From Elephas maximus indicus (taxonomy: Eukaryota > Chordata > Mammalia > Proboscidea > Elephantidae), in the NCBI RefSeq assembly GCF_024166365.1, contig NC_064841.1:30806001-30870000 (forward strand): 64,000 nucleotides of DNA, in the 5' to 3' direction. Under the pieces are notes generated by a model that saw nothing but the letters and a program-made list of their open reading frames with translations, had not been told where the DNA came from and searched no databases. Positions within the stretch are counted from its first letter, which is position 1, and every line of letters begins with the position of its first letter. A program made the position numbers and the translations under genes. This document shows, piece after piece, positions 1-12,115 of the stretch.

Positions 1-305
1 AAAGTTAAGATTTTCTCTTTGTTTGCTTGCTGAGGCACAAACCCCAAACCATCAGGGAAGATGCTTCTCCTGTAGTGAGGGCTAGGTAGATACCTGGTTT
101 GTACATAGGCCATGGGAAGTCTTGAGTATCATGGCAGGCTACTAGGTCTCCTATTTGCATGACAGTCCCTCAGGTTCTTGAGAAAATGGAGTAGTGAATT
201 TCGGGAAGCAATAGATCCCTAGAGAAACAAGATAAAGTATCTCAAACAAATAGATAAAGGCTACCCCCAATTTCGATGGATTCAGTTACCCTGAGAGGAA
301 AAAAT
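1..305. other. no recognised feature
   Basis: AT-rich DNA without a repeat or coding signal I can name. Confidence 0.5.
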
Positions 306-309
306 ATAC

Positions 310-366
310 CATGTCTATAAGTTGGAATCGACTTGAAGGCAACAGGTTTGGTTTGGTTTTTTGTTT
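310..366 (+). mobile_element. AfroSINE tail fragment
   Basis: Only the last part of the SINE is present: ctataagttggaatcgactt, then ggcaacaggtttggtttgg and a T-run. Confidence 0.7.
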
Positions 367-379
367 TAACCTTTTCATG

Positions 380-1000
380 CCTGGTGGTACTTATAAGCCT
401 CTGGGGTTTATTGGGAAGCTCCTGTACCACTGGCAGTGTGTGCTGCCACAAGGCAGGGGCCTTTATGACTGAAACCAAAGAAATGGGAATGTGGTGCAGA
501 TTACCTTTTTTTTTTTACAAGGTATTGTATGAGGCATCTGAAAGTTTGGTAAGAAAAATTCAAATTTTGAAAATTTTTATATGTTACACATATGTACCAA
601 TAGACCCTGCTGGGAACTCTGGGGTATAATTAGTGGTACATACAAAGTACCACTAAACACTTAGGGTAGGCTTGTGGGAAGGGGCAAGAAAAAAAATCCA
701 TACCAAAACCAAACCAAACCCACTGCCGTCGAGTCAATTCCGACTCATAGCAACCCTACAGGATAGAGTACAACTGCCCCATAGAATTTCCAAGGAGCAC
801 CTGGTGGATTTGAACTGCTGACCTGTTGGTTAGCAGTCATAGCACTTAACCACTACTCCACCAGGGTTTCCAAAAAATCCATACTGCCTACCAAAAACTC
901 AGACATACTCAATGATTCAGCATGCTTCCATTAATGAAAACATGGTATCAACAAAAAATTCAAAGCAGAAAACAATTGGGTCCTCAAAGGGTTAAAGAAG
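380..1000. repeat. unassigned dispersed repeat, copy 1
   Basis: Two blocks, 380-690 and 880-1000, align with 13200-13725 (for example gtttattgggaagct, gattcagcatg with tccattaatgaaaaca, and aattcaaag with aaaacaattggg). An AfroSINE splits copy 1. I do not recognise the family. Confidence 0.55.
698..871 (-). mobile_element. AfroSINE, short type
   Basis: Full-length antisense copy from the tail (aaaccaaaccaaacccactg) to the tRNA-like head (ttaaccactactccacc). It is flanked by aaaaaatccatac at both ends (about 685-697 and 874-886) and interrupts the dispersed repeat described for 380-1000. Confidence 0.9.
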
Positions 1001-1084
1001 GAGGGACATTTGATCCCATTCTGGAAGAAGAGTTCAAGGCCCATCGGGGAGAAATACTGTATTGCCTGCTGATATTTCTCTAGT

Positions 1085-1685
1085 TCAGGAAAATGTTACT
1101 CAAGTTCCTTAAAAGATCAGGCTGCCTTTTGCAAGAGGCCTGCATCGCTTCTGACACCAACTGCCACCCAGAGCCAGATAGCACAAGTTAAAAGGTCCTT
1201 CAGACTGTCAAACAGGCAGATGCCAGCTTCAAGTTTGGGAGCCCATATGACACCCTCAGTTCTGACCTGCTGGCCACCAATTTGGGGTTTTCCTCTACCC
1301 ATTCAGGATGCCAGTGGCAAGTTCAGGAGTCTGCCCTGGGCTCCCTCACTTCTGACTGGCTGGCTCCCACTACTTCTTTGGGTTCAAAAATTCACTGAAA
1401 CAACTCATAGAACTCACAGAAAGTGCTATTCTTATGATTACAGCTGTATTATAGCAAAAAGGATACAGAGACATATAGGATGAGGTCTGGGAGGGTTCCG
1501 AGCATAGAACATCTGTGTCCCAACGGGCCTGATACCCTCCCATGTACATCATGTCTCACCAACCAGGAAGCCCATGGAGCTTCTGTGTTGAGAGCCTTTA
1601 TTGGCTTCATTAAGAAGTCATGATTGATTGGGTCAGTCCCCACCCCTCTTCGCTGAGGTTAGCTGATATCAGGCCAAGTGCACAA
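1085..1685 (-). mobile_element. ancient ERVL-type LTR fragment
   Basis: The order caactcatagaactcacag, ggatacagagacatatagga, gaggtctgggagggttccga, ccaaccaggaagcccatgg, cttcattaagaagtcatg looks like an old mammalian LTR of the MER21 kind. Solo LTR only; no retroviral genes nearby. Confidence 0.45.
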
Positions 1686-2502
1686 ACCCTCAGATATAGT
1701 TTACATAAGAAAGGCATTTTAATTTTTAAGGAAATTCCAAGTGTTTAGAGTTCTCTCTCAGGAAGGAAAGACAAAGGCCAAATTCCTTGAGGTAAAGTAA
1801 TTTTGTACCCTATTAAAAAAAAAAAAATTTAGGGCATGACTAATATAATAGCCATTATAAGGCTAAATCACTGGAAGTTTAACACCCCTCCCCCCCCCCC
1901 CAAAAAAAGCTGTGTTTGCTGGTAGGGGAGAAACCCTTCTTTGATTTTAAGGATTATCAGCAGGAAAAGAAGAGAGAGCTGAGAACCATATCCCAGCGAT
2001 AGAGAAATAACAGCCGCAAAACCAGGCCACCGGAGCCAGAACAGGAAACTTTAGCCACAGCAGCACTGAGACGTCTTCGGGAGAAAGACCAAGATTGGCT
2101 ACCTTGGAGCCAACACGAAAAAGAAGTGACCTTGGGGCCTTGTAGCCCAGTGACTTGCTTGGAAAACTCAGAGATCAACTGGTTATAATCATCCCCAAAG
2201 ACGGGGAGGCCTAGGGATATAAGTGTCACCCAGTAAAGCTTTCAGAGCATGAGGTACTGGAATATTTTATTTATACCAGGAAACCATACAGATGGCAGCT
2301 GTCACTTTCACAATGAGGTTATGCCCCTTAAATTATGTTCACTGTCCAGGTCATATTCCGGTGAAAGGCTAGGATCTCCTCCCTGCTGAAGCACAAGCAA
2401 ATATTCATTCAGTGAACGCTTATGGGCTACTGTATATCCAACAACCTTTAAAACTTAAAAAAAAAATGACAAGAAAAATTGGGTCAAAAACTCAGTTGTT
2501 AC

Positions 2503-2900
2503 TGTTGTTGGTTGCAGTCAGGTTGGTTCCAACTCACGCCAACTTTGTGTACAATAGAACGAAACACTGCCTGATGCTGCACCACCTTCACATTCATTGT
2601 TATGCTCGAATTCGTTGTTGTGGCTGTTGGGTATTTTGTGTGCCTTCCAACCTAGGGGACTTATCTTCCAGGTCTATATTGAACAATATTCTGTTGTGAT
2701 CCATAGGCTTTTCTTTGGCAATTTTTGGGAAGTCGATAATCGTGCCTTTCTTCCTAGTCTTTTTTTTTGTCTGAATGCTCTGCTGAAACCTGTCCACCAT
2801 GGGTGATCCCACTGGTATTTGAAATACCGGTGTCATAGCCTCCAGCACCACAGCAATACACAAACCTCCACAGTACAATGAACTGACAGATGGGTGGTAG
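2503..2900 (-). mobile_element. short RTE derivative: 5' head joined to 3' tail, no ORF
   Basis: The right part matches the RTE 5' head (cctgtccaccatgggtgatccc, gtatttgaaataccgg, cagcaatacacaaacc) and the left part matches the RTE tail and ORF end. The whole EN-RT region is absent. The same join is seen at 52543-52943. Confidence 0.7.
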
Positions 2901-4213
2901 GAAAACTCAGGAGTCTCCCTTTAAAAACGTTTGAATGAACAGATTCATATCTTGACATTGCTGCCCTGACCAGGCTTCCAGATGTATGCTGGGGGTAGAG
3001 AAGAGAACTCAAAGTAGTAGACAGCAGGAAACTGCATACAACAAGATTTTGCTTCCTTCAACAACACTTTGTGATTTCTAGAATAATTAATCAAGAGCAC
3101 TAAATGCTACGATTTCTCTTCCTAGAACGGGAAGGATCAAGGTAATCACATCCTCCTTTTTTTTTTTTCTTGGCTTCTCCCCAGAGATGAGGTCAGAGCA
3201 GAGATTCACAGGTCCATTTAATCTAGTTATTTTGTTGCTGGATTTCACCAGAGCATTTGAAATTCCTTTACCTGAGAAACGTTTTCTCTGGCGTATGGTT
3301 TAGGACAAAGGAAGATAGTGTTTGGATATAAGCCCTTAAAAAAACAAACAAACGACTTTTATTATGGATAATTTCAAACAGACTGAAGAGAGAGAATAGA
3401 ACAGTAAATCTAAATGTACCAGTTATGTAGCTACAACAATCACAAACTCTACCCATTCTTGCTTCATTTCTTCTACTTCTTCCCTGTATTACATTGAAGC
3501 CAGTACAAGCTATGATGTCATTTCATCCACAAATATTTTAGTATGCATTGCTAAGAGAGACAGGCCTCTTATTTAAAAATAAACAAAATATCCATGGTAC
3601 AATAAGCACACCTAAAACACAAAAATTTTTAGTATCCTCTATCATCCAGTCCGTGTTCAGATTTTCCTGATTATCTCAATAAGTTTTAAACAGTTGATTT
3701 TTTGAATGAGAATTAAAAAAAAAGGTCTACACACAATGCACTTGGTTTATGTTTCTTAAATTTCTTTTAAGCTATAGGCTCTCCTTTCATTTTTTTTTTT
3801 TTTTCCTGGAAATATGTTTGTTTAAGAAAAAAGGTTAATTTTCCTGTTGAGTCTCCCACAGTCTGGTTTTGCTTATTGCATTCCCATGATGTTGTTAATA
3901 TGTTCCCCAGGCCTTCGGATTTCCTAAAAAACTGGCTGTTAGATTTAGATGCTTGCTCAGATTGAAGTTTGATTCTTTGGCAGGACTGCTGCACAAGGAT
4001 CATCCATCAGGAGGCACACCATGTTTGGTTCTCTCCTTGTGATGTTAGTGACTATTGATAATTATAGCCTAGACCTGATTTTATTTGATGATATACTAAT
4101 TCTATTACTCTGTGTGTGTAGACAGAGAAAGAAATTATTACTCATAAAATATTTGGTACTCTAGGGTACAATTTAGAGCCCTGGTGGTGCAGTGGTTAAG
4201 AGCTCAGCTGCTA

Positions 4214-4904
4214 GTGGACTAATGGCCCGTTACTACCATAGCCTCCACCAGATTGAGTCCAGCACAACTAGATGGTGCTCAGCTACCACCACTAATGTTC
4301 TGACAGGGGTCACAGTAGAGGGTCCCAGACGCAGCTAGAGAAAAATGTAGAACAAAATTCTAACTCACAAAAAAAGACCAGACTTACTGGTCTGACAGAG
4401 ACTGGAGAAACCCTGAGAGTATGGCCCCCAGACACCCTTTTAACTCAGTACTGAAGTCACTTCTGAGGTTCACCCTCAGCCAAAAGTTAGACAGGCCCAT
4501 AAAACAAAATGAGATTAAATGGGCACACCAGCCCAGGGACAAGTACAAGAAGGCAGGGGGGGACAGGGAAGCTGGTAATGGAGAACTCAAGGTCGAGAAG
4601 GGGAGAGTGTTGACATGTTGCGGGGCTGGCAACCAATGTCACAAAACAATATGTGTCTTAATTATTTAATGAGAAACTGATTTGCTCTGTAAACCTTCAT
4701 TTAAAACCAAAACCCATTGCCGTCGAGTCAATTCTGACTCATAGTGACCCTATAGGACAGAGTAGAACTACCCCATATGATTTCCAGGGAGCACCTGGTG
4801 GATTCGAACTGCCAACCTTTCGGTTAGCAGCCGTAGCTCTTAACCACTACGCCACCAGGGCTTCCAAACCTTCATCTAAAGCACACACACAGAAAAAAAG
4901 ACAA
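4214..4904 (+). mobile_element. 5'-truncated L1 3' end inserted in an AfroSINE
   Basis: This matches the 3' UTR of the two full-length L1s (aactagatggtgctcagc, gaccagacttactggtctga, tttgctctgtaaaccttca). It carries another AfroSINE at 4706-4865 near its tail. Confidence 0.82.
4706..4865 (-). mobile_element. AfroSINE inside the truncated L1
   Basis: Near-complete short-type copy. The duplication aaaccttcatYtaaa flanks it at 4691-4705 and 4866-4880, which proves it entered the L1 tail. Confidence 0.92.
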
Positions 4905-5461
4905 AAGAGCTTGGCTGCTAACCAAAAGGTCAGCATTTCATGTCCACCAGCCATTCCTTGGAAACCCTGTGGGGCAGTTCTACTCTGTTCTATAGGGTCA
5001 CTATGACTTGGATTCTATGACAACGGATTTGATTTTTTGTTTTTGTTTTAGGGTACAGTTCACACAGGAAAGGCCGTTTAAGTTCTTGGTTCCTCCCAGA
5101 ATTAATTGGTTTGCTAATATCCTCCAAAAAGGACCAATGAGTTTGTTTTTAAAATAATAGATGAACTCGCAAATTTTTATCTTATTTGATATGTTTTAAT
5201 CCATTGTTGATATTAATGCTAAAATTGTGCCTTTTTGGTCATTTGGAGCCCTTTTATGTTGATTTTTGAGACTTGAAATAAGGTTCTTAACTGTTTATGG
5301 GACGAGGATCTTTCTAGAATTTTCACTTATAGAGCAGTGATATCCAAACTTTTTTGATTGTGAGCGCCCATCAGAAAATATTTTCAAGCATGAATCACCT
5401 ATATATACTTGTTTTTGTATTTATGTGTTTATTTATAAATTATAGACATTAAAAAAAAAAA

Positions 5462-5586
5462 GATTGCCGTTGAGTCGATTACGACTTATCACCACCCTAT
5501 AGGACAGAGTAGAACTGCCCCATAGAGTTTCCAAGGAGCGCCTGGTGGATTATAAACTGCCCACCACTAGCCACCAGGGTTTCCTA
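5462..5586 (-). mobile_element. AfroSINE, short type, internally shortened
   Basis: Tail (attgccgttgagtcgattac) to head (agccaccagggtttcc), with the B-box side eroded and part of the head missing. Confidence 0.85.
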
Positions 5587-5639
5587 TTATAGACATTACT
5601 ATTACCTAATTGTGAATTAATTACTTTTGTGCGGGGCCT

Positions 5640-6010
5640 CTATACCCATGGTCTTTTAACTCCCACACAGGTGATTATGTGATAGGGTAATTGTGGTGTA
5701 CCAAGGTAATTGGTCAGTTTTGCCTTAAATAAAAGCCAATTCCAGAGCAAAGAGGAGAGCCCACCACCATCAATAGAAGAAGACCCGCAGCAGAAACTGG
5801 TCGCAGGGACCCACAGGAGATGGCGCAGTGGGCTTCCTGCCCCACGGAGTGAGAAAGCTGAGTGCCTTTGGGCAGAGACTGAGGGCCAGGGAGAAGTCTA
5901 TGCCTAACCTACAGATTTGGGACTTGCCAGCCTCCAAAACCTGGTGAGCCATTTCCTTTATATGGTCCATGAGTTCTGTGAAATGTTGCAAGAAATTAGG
6001 GAACCCAAAG
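5640..6010 (+). mobile_element. MaLR-like LTR piece
   Basis: A splice-and-polyA-like order, including cagcctccaaaacctggtgagcc split by ordinary sequence, resembles LTRs of the MaLR group. Weakly supported; short ORFs across it are not convincing. Confidence 0.3.
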
Positions 6011-7960
6011 ACAGAGGGAGAGGCCTGGGCAAGAGGGAGTAGCTGATGTTAGAGATGGTGGAGTGGTACAGCAGCCTGGAAAAGTTGGACATTTGGGACA
6101 TCTTTAACCTCTGCCTCACAGGAACCAGCTTTGTGCTGATCCTTATAAAAGAAATTATTAGTTTCCTAACATACGATATACATAATAAAACACCCCTAAG
6201 TAGAAATTTTAATTGATGAGATAAAGATGAAAGAAACAATGTCGTAAAAGTGATAAGCACTTATGTGGTCATTGGTATAGCTCTCTTAGCCAACACAACA
6301 GAGCGGGAAAGAATCTCGGCAATGACAGAGAACTCCACCTTGGCATGGTGAGAGGCCAGGCAAAACCAAGGAGGCCCTGCTGCTAGGTTCCTGCCCTGGG
6401 GCCTGGAGCACTCAGCCTAGTTTCCTGCCAATAGCTTGGCCACGAACAGGGCCGAGATTCCTGAAGTGTCCTGGCCGCCAGCTAGGCCCTTTCCACATCC
6501 AACAATCTGGTGAGCAGGGCTATTGGTTAAATTTTCAAAAGACTAAAGACACAAGGCTGGCTTCATAGATGTGAAAACAGAATCATATATTCCTCTCTCT
6601 GAGAAGGAAAAATTTGCAAGTTAGAAAAGTCTGACTGCCTTTAAGAAGGAATCGGCTTTAACTGAAAAAAAAAAAAAAAAAATTGATAAAGCAAATTATC
6701 ATGAAAGTACTTTTTTTATGGGCTTTCTGTGCTGATAAAGGAAACTAAAGGATAAAAAAAAATTGACTCAGGTTGCTAAACAAAAGACTTATTTTCTAAG
6801 TAATCTTATTGAGACAAATTCTCAAGACTCAAGATTTTGCTCTCACAAATAGCAGGTTTCCTCTGTTTTTATGGCATTCAGTTTAAAATGTGAGGACCGT
6901 CAAATTCTTGATATCTATCAAAATTGCAAACCTTTGGCTTTGTCAATAACTCTGAAGTAAGTTTAGAAAATTATGAACTATTATCAAAAGGTAAAGCTGG
7001 TATGGGGAGTGATGCAAGGAGTCTGTTGTCATCTCTTGAGATTTGTTTTAAGACCAACTCTGATGTTTCCCACATACAGAAAAAGTCTTTTATTCTCCAA
7101 AACAATAAAACCATTTAAAAATGTCCAAATAGCATTTTGCTTTTGAAATAGTAGTCGTAGTTCCCTGCCTGTCTTTCAAAAACACGTAAAAGCAAGCTTG
7201 GATAAAATAAAATTTCTCTTCTGACAACTTCTAAACTTAAATGTAACACGGAACTTTGCTGGTAATTTGCAACTGCAGCAAAGAAAGTTGAGAGTTGGAA
7301 GGGCTGATCTTTAAAAGGAAGTAGAAACCCTAAATAGTCCATCAACTGAAATTCCACCCTGAAATAGACATTCCTATGAGTTAAGGATTGTTGGCTTTAT
7401 AAGAATGTAAGTATGCTTGAGAAGCATACCATGAAGTTGCTAACCCTTGGTGTGAATCAGTAGTGTTTTCTTATTGATTCCAACTCGTAGCGACCCTATT
7501 GATTGGAGGGAGCCAGTATTTTCTTACTGATTAGAGGGACCCTGGCAGGGGCTCTTGGCAACATTTGGATGATAACCTCTTCAATTGACAGGAAATCATT
7601 TAGCCTCCTGATTAGTTTCTATACCAGCAATTAAGTCCTGTTTTTGTAATGCCGACCTTTTACTGAAAAATAAAATACTACCAATTTTTTGAACTGGAAA
7701 CAAAAGGCCCAAGCTGAAGCTTCATGAGCCTTTCAAAAGGAGGCAACAATCAAATGTCAGAGTGGTGGGCAATGTGGATCTGGGATTGAGTATCTGGGAG
7801 GCACTTTGGAAGAAAGTTGGACTTGTATTTTTTTTTTTTACTTCAAATTTTGAGTAAATAATATATTCACCAGTTTCAAAATTCCAAAGATCTTTTCTCC
7901 CCTGTCTTTCAATTTTAACTTCTCTCCTCAAAGGCAATCAATATTATCAGCTTTTTGCAT
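6010..7960. other. intergenic DNA without a recognised gene
   Basis: This is AT-rich sequence with A-runs near 6665. The 6290-6520 part is more GC-rich and unassigned. A ~35-base SINE/RTE-tail-like scrap lies near 7466-7503. Short ORFs show no domain or splice context. Confidence 0.5.
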
Positions 7961-8125
7961 ATTTTTGACACCTTGGGCAAATACTGAGGCTCAGATTCCT
8001 GATCTTTAAAATGGGGGAAAATATGAGTATCTGCCTCACAAGTCTGTTTTGAGGATTAAATGAGTTAATATACATTAAATGCTTAAAACAACCCCTGGCA
8101 TGTAGAAAGCACTGCAATTATGTAT
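7960..8125 (+). mobile_element. MIR
   Basis: The 3' half is clear: ctgatctttaaaatggggga, gaggattaaatgagttaata, cccctggcatgtagaaagc. Confidence 0.7.
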
Positions 8126-8139
8126 TACCCATAAATCAA

Positions 8140-8288
8140 AGCTATTGCTGTCAAGTTGATTCCAACTCTTAGCGACCCACCAAGACAGAGTAGAACTGCC
8201 CCACAGAGAGCGGCTGGTGGATTTGAACTGCTGACCTTTGGGTTAGCAGCAGTGCTCTTAACCACTGTACCACCCCACCCAGGGCTCC
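8140..8288 (-). mobile_element. AfroSINE, short type
   Basis: Antisense copy: gctattgctgtcaagttgat, ggtggatttgaactgctgac, ttaaccactgtaccacc. It follows a MIR fragment. Confidence 0.87.
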
Positions 8289-8499
8289 GCAATATGTGTT
8301 AGGTATTGCTATTTTTCACTTAACAATATATCTTGGAGATTGTTCCATATCATCACAGCTGAAGGAATCTTACTCTTTTTAATAATTGCTTAATATTTCA
8401 TTGAAGAGCATACTGCATTGTACTCAACCTGAAATGATGAGCAGGATTAAGAAATTAGAAAAAGGGTGGTATTTAAGTAAAAAATTATCAGTACAATCC

Positions 8500-9170
8500 T
8501 TAATTGGCTAGAATAAAAAAGATCGACCATAGTGAACACTGAAGAGGCTGGGGGGTGTCTGGAACTCCCTTATACACTGCTGATAGATGCGTAAGATGGT
8601 GTGTCTTGGTGGAAAAGAGTTTGATAGTTTTTTATAAAGTTCAACATCTGCCATGTGCTTCAAGCAATCCACTCCGAGGTATTTACCCAAGAGAAATGTA
8701 AACATATGTTTATACAAAAACTTGTCCACAAATGTACATAGCACTTTATTTGCAATAGCCCAAACCTGGAAACAGCCCAAATGTCCATTACTGAATGAAT
8801 AAACAAATGTTGGTAAATCTGTACAATGGAACACTATTCTGAAATAAAAATGGCCAACTGATAATAAGTACAACATGGGTAAATCTCAAAATACTGTTGC
8901 GAAAAAAGAGTATAGACTATTGATATATAAAACTCTAGAAAATGCAAACTACTCTATAGTGAACAGAAAGCAGGTCAGTGTTTGTCGGAGGCAGAGATGA
9001 GGAGATGGGAAGATTACAAAAGGTACAAAGAAACTTTTGGGGAGGGATGAATATATTTATTATCCTGATTTTGGTGATAGTTTCGCAGGTATATGCATAT
9101 GTCAAAACTTATCAATTTGTGCAGTCTAAATATGTGGTTTAATATACTTAAGTGTATCTCAGTACATTTG
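8500..9170 (+). mobile_element. old L1 3' end
   Basis: The ORF2 C-terminal part and 3' UTR are seen in order: cttatacactgctgatagatg, ggtatttacccaagagaaatg, gcaatagcccaaacctgg, aatgtccattactgaatgaa, gtacaatggaacactattctg. Confidence 0.75.
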
Positions 9171-9204
9171 GAGTAGGAACAGAGAAAATGACCGTATGTA
9201 TTTA

Positions 9205-9775
9205 TGTTAGGCTGGGTTCTCGAGAGAAGCAAAACCAGTAAAGTGTATAAATATACATAGAGATTTATATCAAGGAAATGGCTTACCCAGTTGTAGAGGC
9301 TGGAACATCCCAAGTCCATGGTTCAGGATAGAGGTCTCTTCTGATTCATGTAGCTACCCAAAAAGCTGGCAAACCCAAGATCAGCAGGTCAGAGAGCAGG
9401 GCTCTTTCTCACAGGCTTCAAAAATCGATGAATTCCAAAATTGGCAGGCAAGACCACAGGTAAGTTGCTGGCTCAAGTCCCAAGAGCCAGAGGTCAGGCG
9501 AACAGGAGCCAGCTGCAGGATGCAGCTCAAGCAAAAAGTCCCAAGCCTTGCAGAAGCCTCCCAGCCTTGTCAGAATGACTGCTTATATTCGATGCAGGCC
9601 ACAGGCCCAAGGAAACTCCCTTTCAATTAATCAGCTACTCATAGCAGATCCCATCATGGGGGTGATCACATATCAAAGGTCAACAGAGAAGTGATCACAA
9701 CATTATATGACTGCCAAAACACTGAGAATCATGGCTCAGCCAAGTTGACACACAATCTTAACCATCACAGTATTC
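9205..9775 (-). mobile_element. MaLR/ERVL-like solo LTR
   Basis: The reverse strand starts tgtgatggttaagattgtgt and ends gcttctctcgagaacccagc, the pattern of this LTR class. No internal region flanks it. Confidence 0.5.
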
Positions 9776-10285
9776 CAAACAAAAAGAGTTAAAGCACCCA
9801 TAATAAGCTAATAGAAAAATTAAAATTTTTTGAATGTTCAAATACAGTCAATTTGAGTAAATATAACATATAATACCACAATAATCTAAAATTCATTTGC
9901 CTTTAGCTCTTGTTTTGTACTTTTCCTTCACTACTCTGAAATCCAAACTAAGCATGTCTTCATTACTCAGGGAATTTTTTTCTTTTAATTACTTTGTCAA
10001 GGCACTTAATATGTATTTGTTGAATTAAACTGGGTTTTTGTTGTTGATGTTTTCTTTAAGTAGGAAATGAGAAAGAGCTTGGTTGATGTGTATATATGTG
10101 TGCTCTTCAGGGTGGAGTATGTGGAGAGAGGGCCAGTAAATGGCAGGCTGTCTCAATTCAAAGCCATTGCTGTTTCTCCTGTATCAACAGTTCTCAAGCT
10201 TTTTTGGTATCAGAATTTCTTTTCACTCTTAAAATTTATTTAGTGTCTTGAAAAGTTTTTGTTTAAATGGGTGTGTGTGTGTGTA

Positions 10286-10392
10286 GAGTAGAACTGCCCC
10301 ATAGAGTTTTCAAGAAATGGCTGGTGGATTTGAACTGCCGACCTTGTGGTTAGCAGCTATATCACTTAACCAGTATGCCACCAGTGCTCTCT
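10286..10392 (-). mobile_element. AfroSINE fragment, short type
   Basis: The SINE head and middle are present (agagtagaactgccccatag, cttaaccagtatgccacc); the tail is replaced by a GT-run. A CT/TA simple repeat follows at 10387-10412. Confidence 0.8.
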
Positions 10393-10421
10393 CTCTCTCT
10401 CTCTATATATATATGAGAGAG

Positions 10422-10573
10422 AGTACAACTGTACTCCACAGGGCTTTCAATGGCTGATTTTTTTGGAAGTAGATCTCCAGACCTTTCCTCCAAGGCATCT
10501 CTGGGTAGACTTGAACTAAAGGTTTTTAGGTTAACAGCTAAGTGTGTTAATCATTTGTACCACCCAGAGACTC
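10422..10573 (-). mobile_element. AfroSINE, long (RTE-head) type
   Basis: It carries the RTE-head-like middle (ggaagtagatctccagacct) and a worn head. It lies next to the preceding SINE inside an older repeat. Confidence 0.75.
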
Positions 10574-11849
10574 CTATATCAATATTTGCCATATTAGAAA
10601 TTAAAACAGAATTCTAAAAAATTATCAATTCATATAAAAATAGCAATAATAAACATAAAAACATATTTTTATGAAAAATAACTATTTTCCAAAACAAAAA
10701 AATATTTAGAGAGAAGAGTGGCTTTTTTTTTTTTTTTTTTTTAACATTTTTGCCAGCCTTTGTAATGTCTGACTTGAAAGCCAGCTAATTCTTAGATCTG
10801 CTTCTTCATTCAATCTGCAGCAATGTCACTTGTTAGGTATTCCCTAGGAAACTCCATTGTACAGTGGTGAGAATGAGAGTGAAGCAGGCAAATAACATCT
10901 CAGTATTGTTATGAAAATTGTTTTGACTTCAGGAACCTCAGTGATGAAGCATTTGTCTGCCAAGTTCTCTTCTCTAGGAGAGATCAGGAGTTCCTGTCTT
11001 GTAGGATGACACTTAAGTCACAGCACACAGCCGAAAAATCTATCCTGTTTTAAAAGAGCACCATTGAAAGACAGTCAACACTTGCCCAGTTTTACAAAAT
11101 ATTTACCAGATAAACCAGCTGGAGCCTCAGAAATGTTAAGGCTCGAAAAAATGCGTGTGTGGTCAAACTTTACGAGGAACGTTGTATGTCTAATATTTGT
11201 CCCAAAGCCTTAAGAATGTATCTGATACTGGATATTTAACATCCTTATTATGGTCAGACTTTTCTGAAAATTGACCCACTGAAATCGAACACCTGGACTT
11301 GTTTTAGCAACGAAAGGAGCAGTTCCCTGACCACATTTTTCCTGAATGGCGACTGAGTTTCCAGTGTTTTCCTGGACAACAAGTTAGTCATTAAGGGCCC
11401 CTTTAGGTCAGAACATGGTCTTCCCAGCATGCCAAAGCCAGAGGATTAATTTATATAATTATGTAACAGAAACCCAGTAGTGTGTAAATGATGCTGGTTC
11501 CAGCCACAGAATTTGAAAATGGGTAGCGATTGTGTCTCCAGAAAAGGTCTAACTTAATTTAATCTACAAATTACGTAAAGGCTATGTACGGAACAAAAGT
11601 CTGCAGGGTTTGAATGTGTGTTCGTTCCTGAGGTTAACTGCATACTTTCTCAGTGGGGGAGAAAAATAAAACACCCTTCATTAGAAACCAGAGCAAAATC
11701 CTGATGGCAAAATCCCTCTTGGCCACACCCCGGTAGTTCTTTTGGATTGTTTCTGTTTCCATTTAATCATATTTAGTTTCATTCTGTCAGTGTAGTGCAA
11801 AAGATGTGTGATTTTTAGGTATAGAATGTTATTCCTGAGGGCTCTACTG

Positions 11850-11895
11850 GAACGGCTGTTGTTGTTAGGTGCCGAAGAGTTGGTTCTTACTGGAA
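11850..11895 (-). mobile_element. RTE tail fragment
   Basis: The piece ctgttgttgttaggtgccg followed by gagttggttcttactgg matches the RTE 3' terminus on the minus strand. It is adjacent to an AfroSINE. Confidence 0.45.
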
Positions 11896-11924
11896 CTAGT
11901 GATACATACATATTTAAAAAAATC

Positions 11925-12115
11925 CGGTTGCCATGGAGTCGATTCTTACTCATGACAACCCCATGTGTTTCAGAATAGAACTGCGCTCCATAGGTTTTCG
12001 ATGGCTATAATCTTTCAGAAGTAGATCTCCAGGCCTTTCTTCAGGAGAGCCTCTGGGTAGACTTGTGAACTGCCAATTTTTTGATTAGCAGCTGAGTGCC
12101 TAGCCATTTGCACCA
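11925..12115 (-). mobile_element. AfroSINE, long type
   Basis: Tail ggttgccatggagtcgattc, middle cagaagtagatctccaggcc, head gattagcagctgagtgcc. Confidence 0.82.

Larger units (their letters stand above)
4176..5048 (+). mobile_element. AfroSINE split by a 5'-truncated L1
   Basis: The head lies at 4176-4213 (gagccctggtggtgcagtgg) and the body and tail at 4905-5048. Its outer duplication is tagggtacaRtt at 4162-4173 and 5049-5060. The interruption at 4214-4904 has its own duplication, aagagctcagctgcta (4198-4213) against aagagcttggctgcta (4905-4920). Confidence 0.85.
3335..5290 (-). mobile_element. old L1M 3' end, interrupted by the SINE/L1/SINE nest
   Basis: The parts 3335-4161 and about 5061-5290 read as one ancient mammalian L1 3' region on the minus strand (for example atggataatttcaaacag, gtctcccacagtctgg, tcaggaggcacacc, ttttaatccattgttgatat). 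The nested insert at 4162-5060 splits it. Confidence 0.6.
10188..10985. repeat. ancient interspersed repeat, split by SINEs
   Basis: The order cagttctcaagcttttttgg, tttgccatattagaaattaa, ttatgaaaaataactatttt, gagaagagtggc, ctgcttcttcattcaatctg is that of a widespread ancient mammalian repeat whose class I cannot name with certainty. Confidence 0.45.

Noticed and set aside
7466-7503. SINE or RTE tail scrap
   Set aside because: Only about 35 bases resemble the tail (attgattccaactcgtagcg); too short to annotate as an element.
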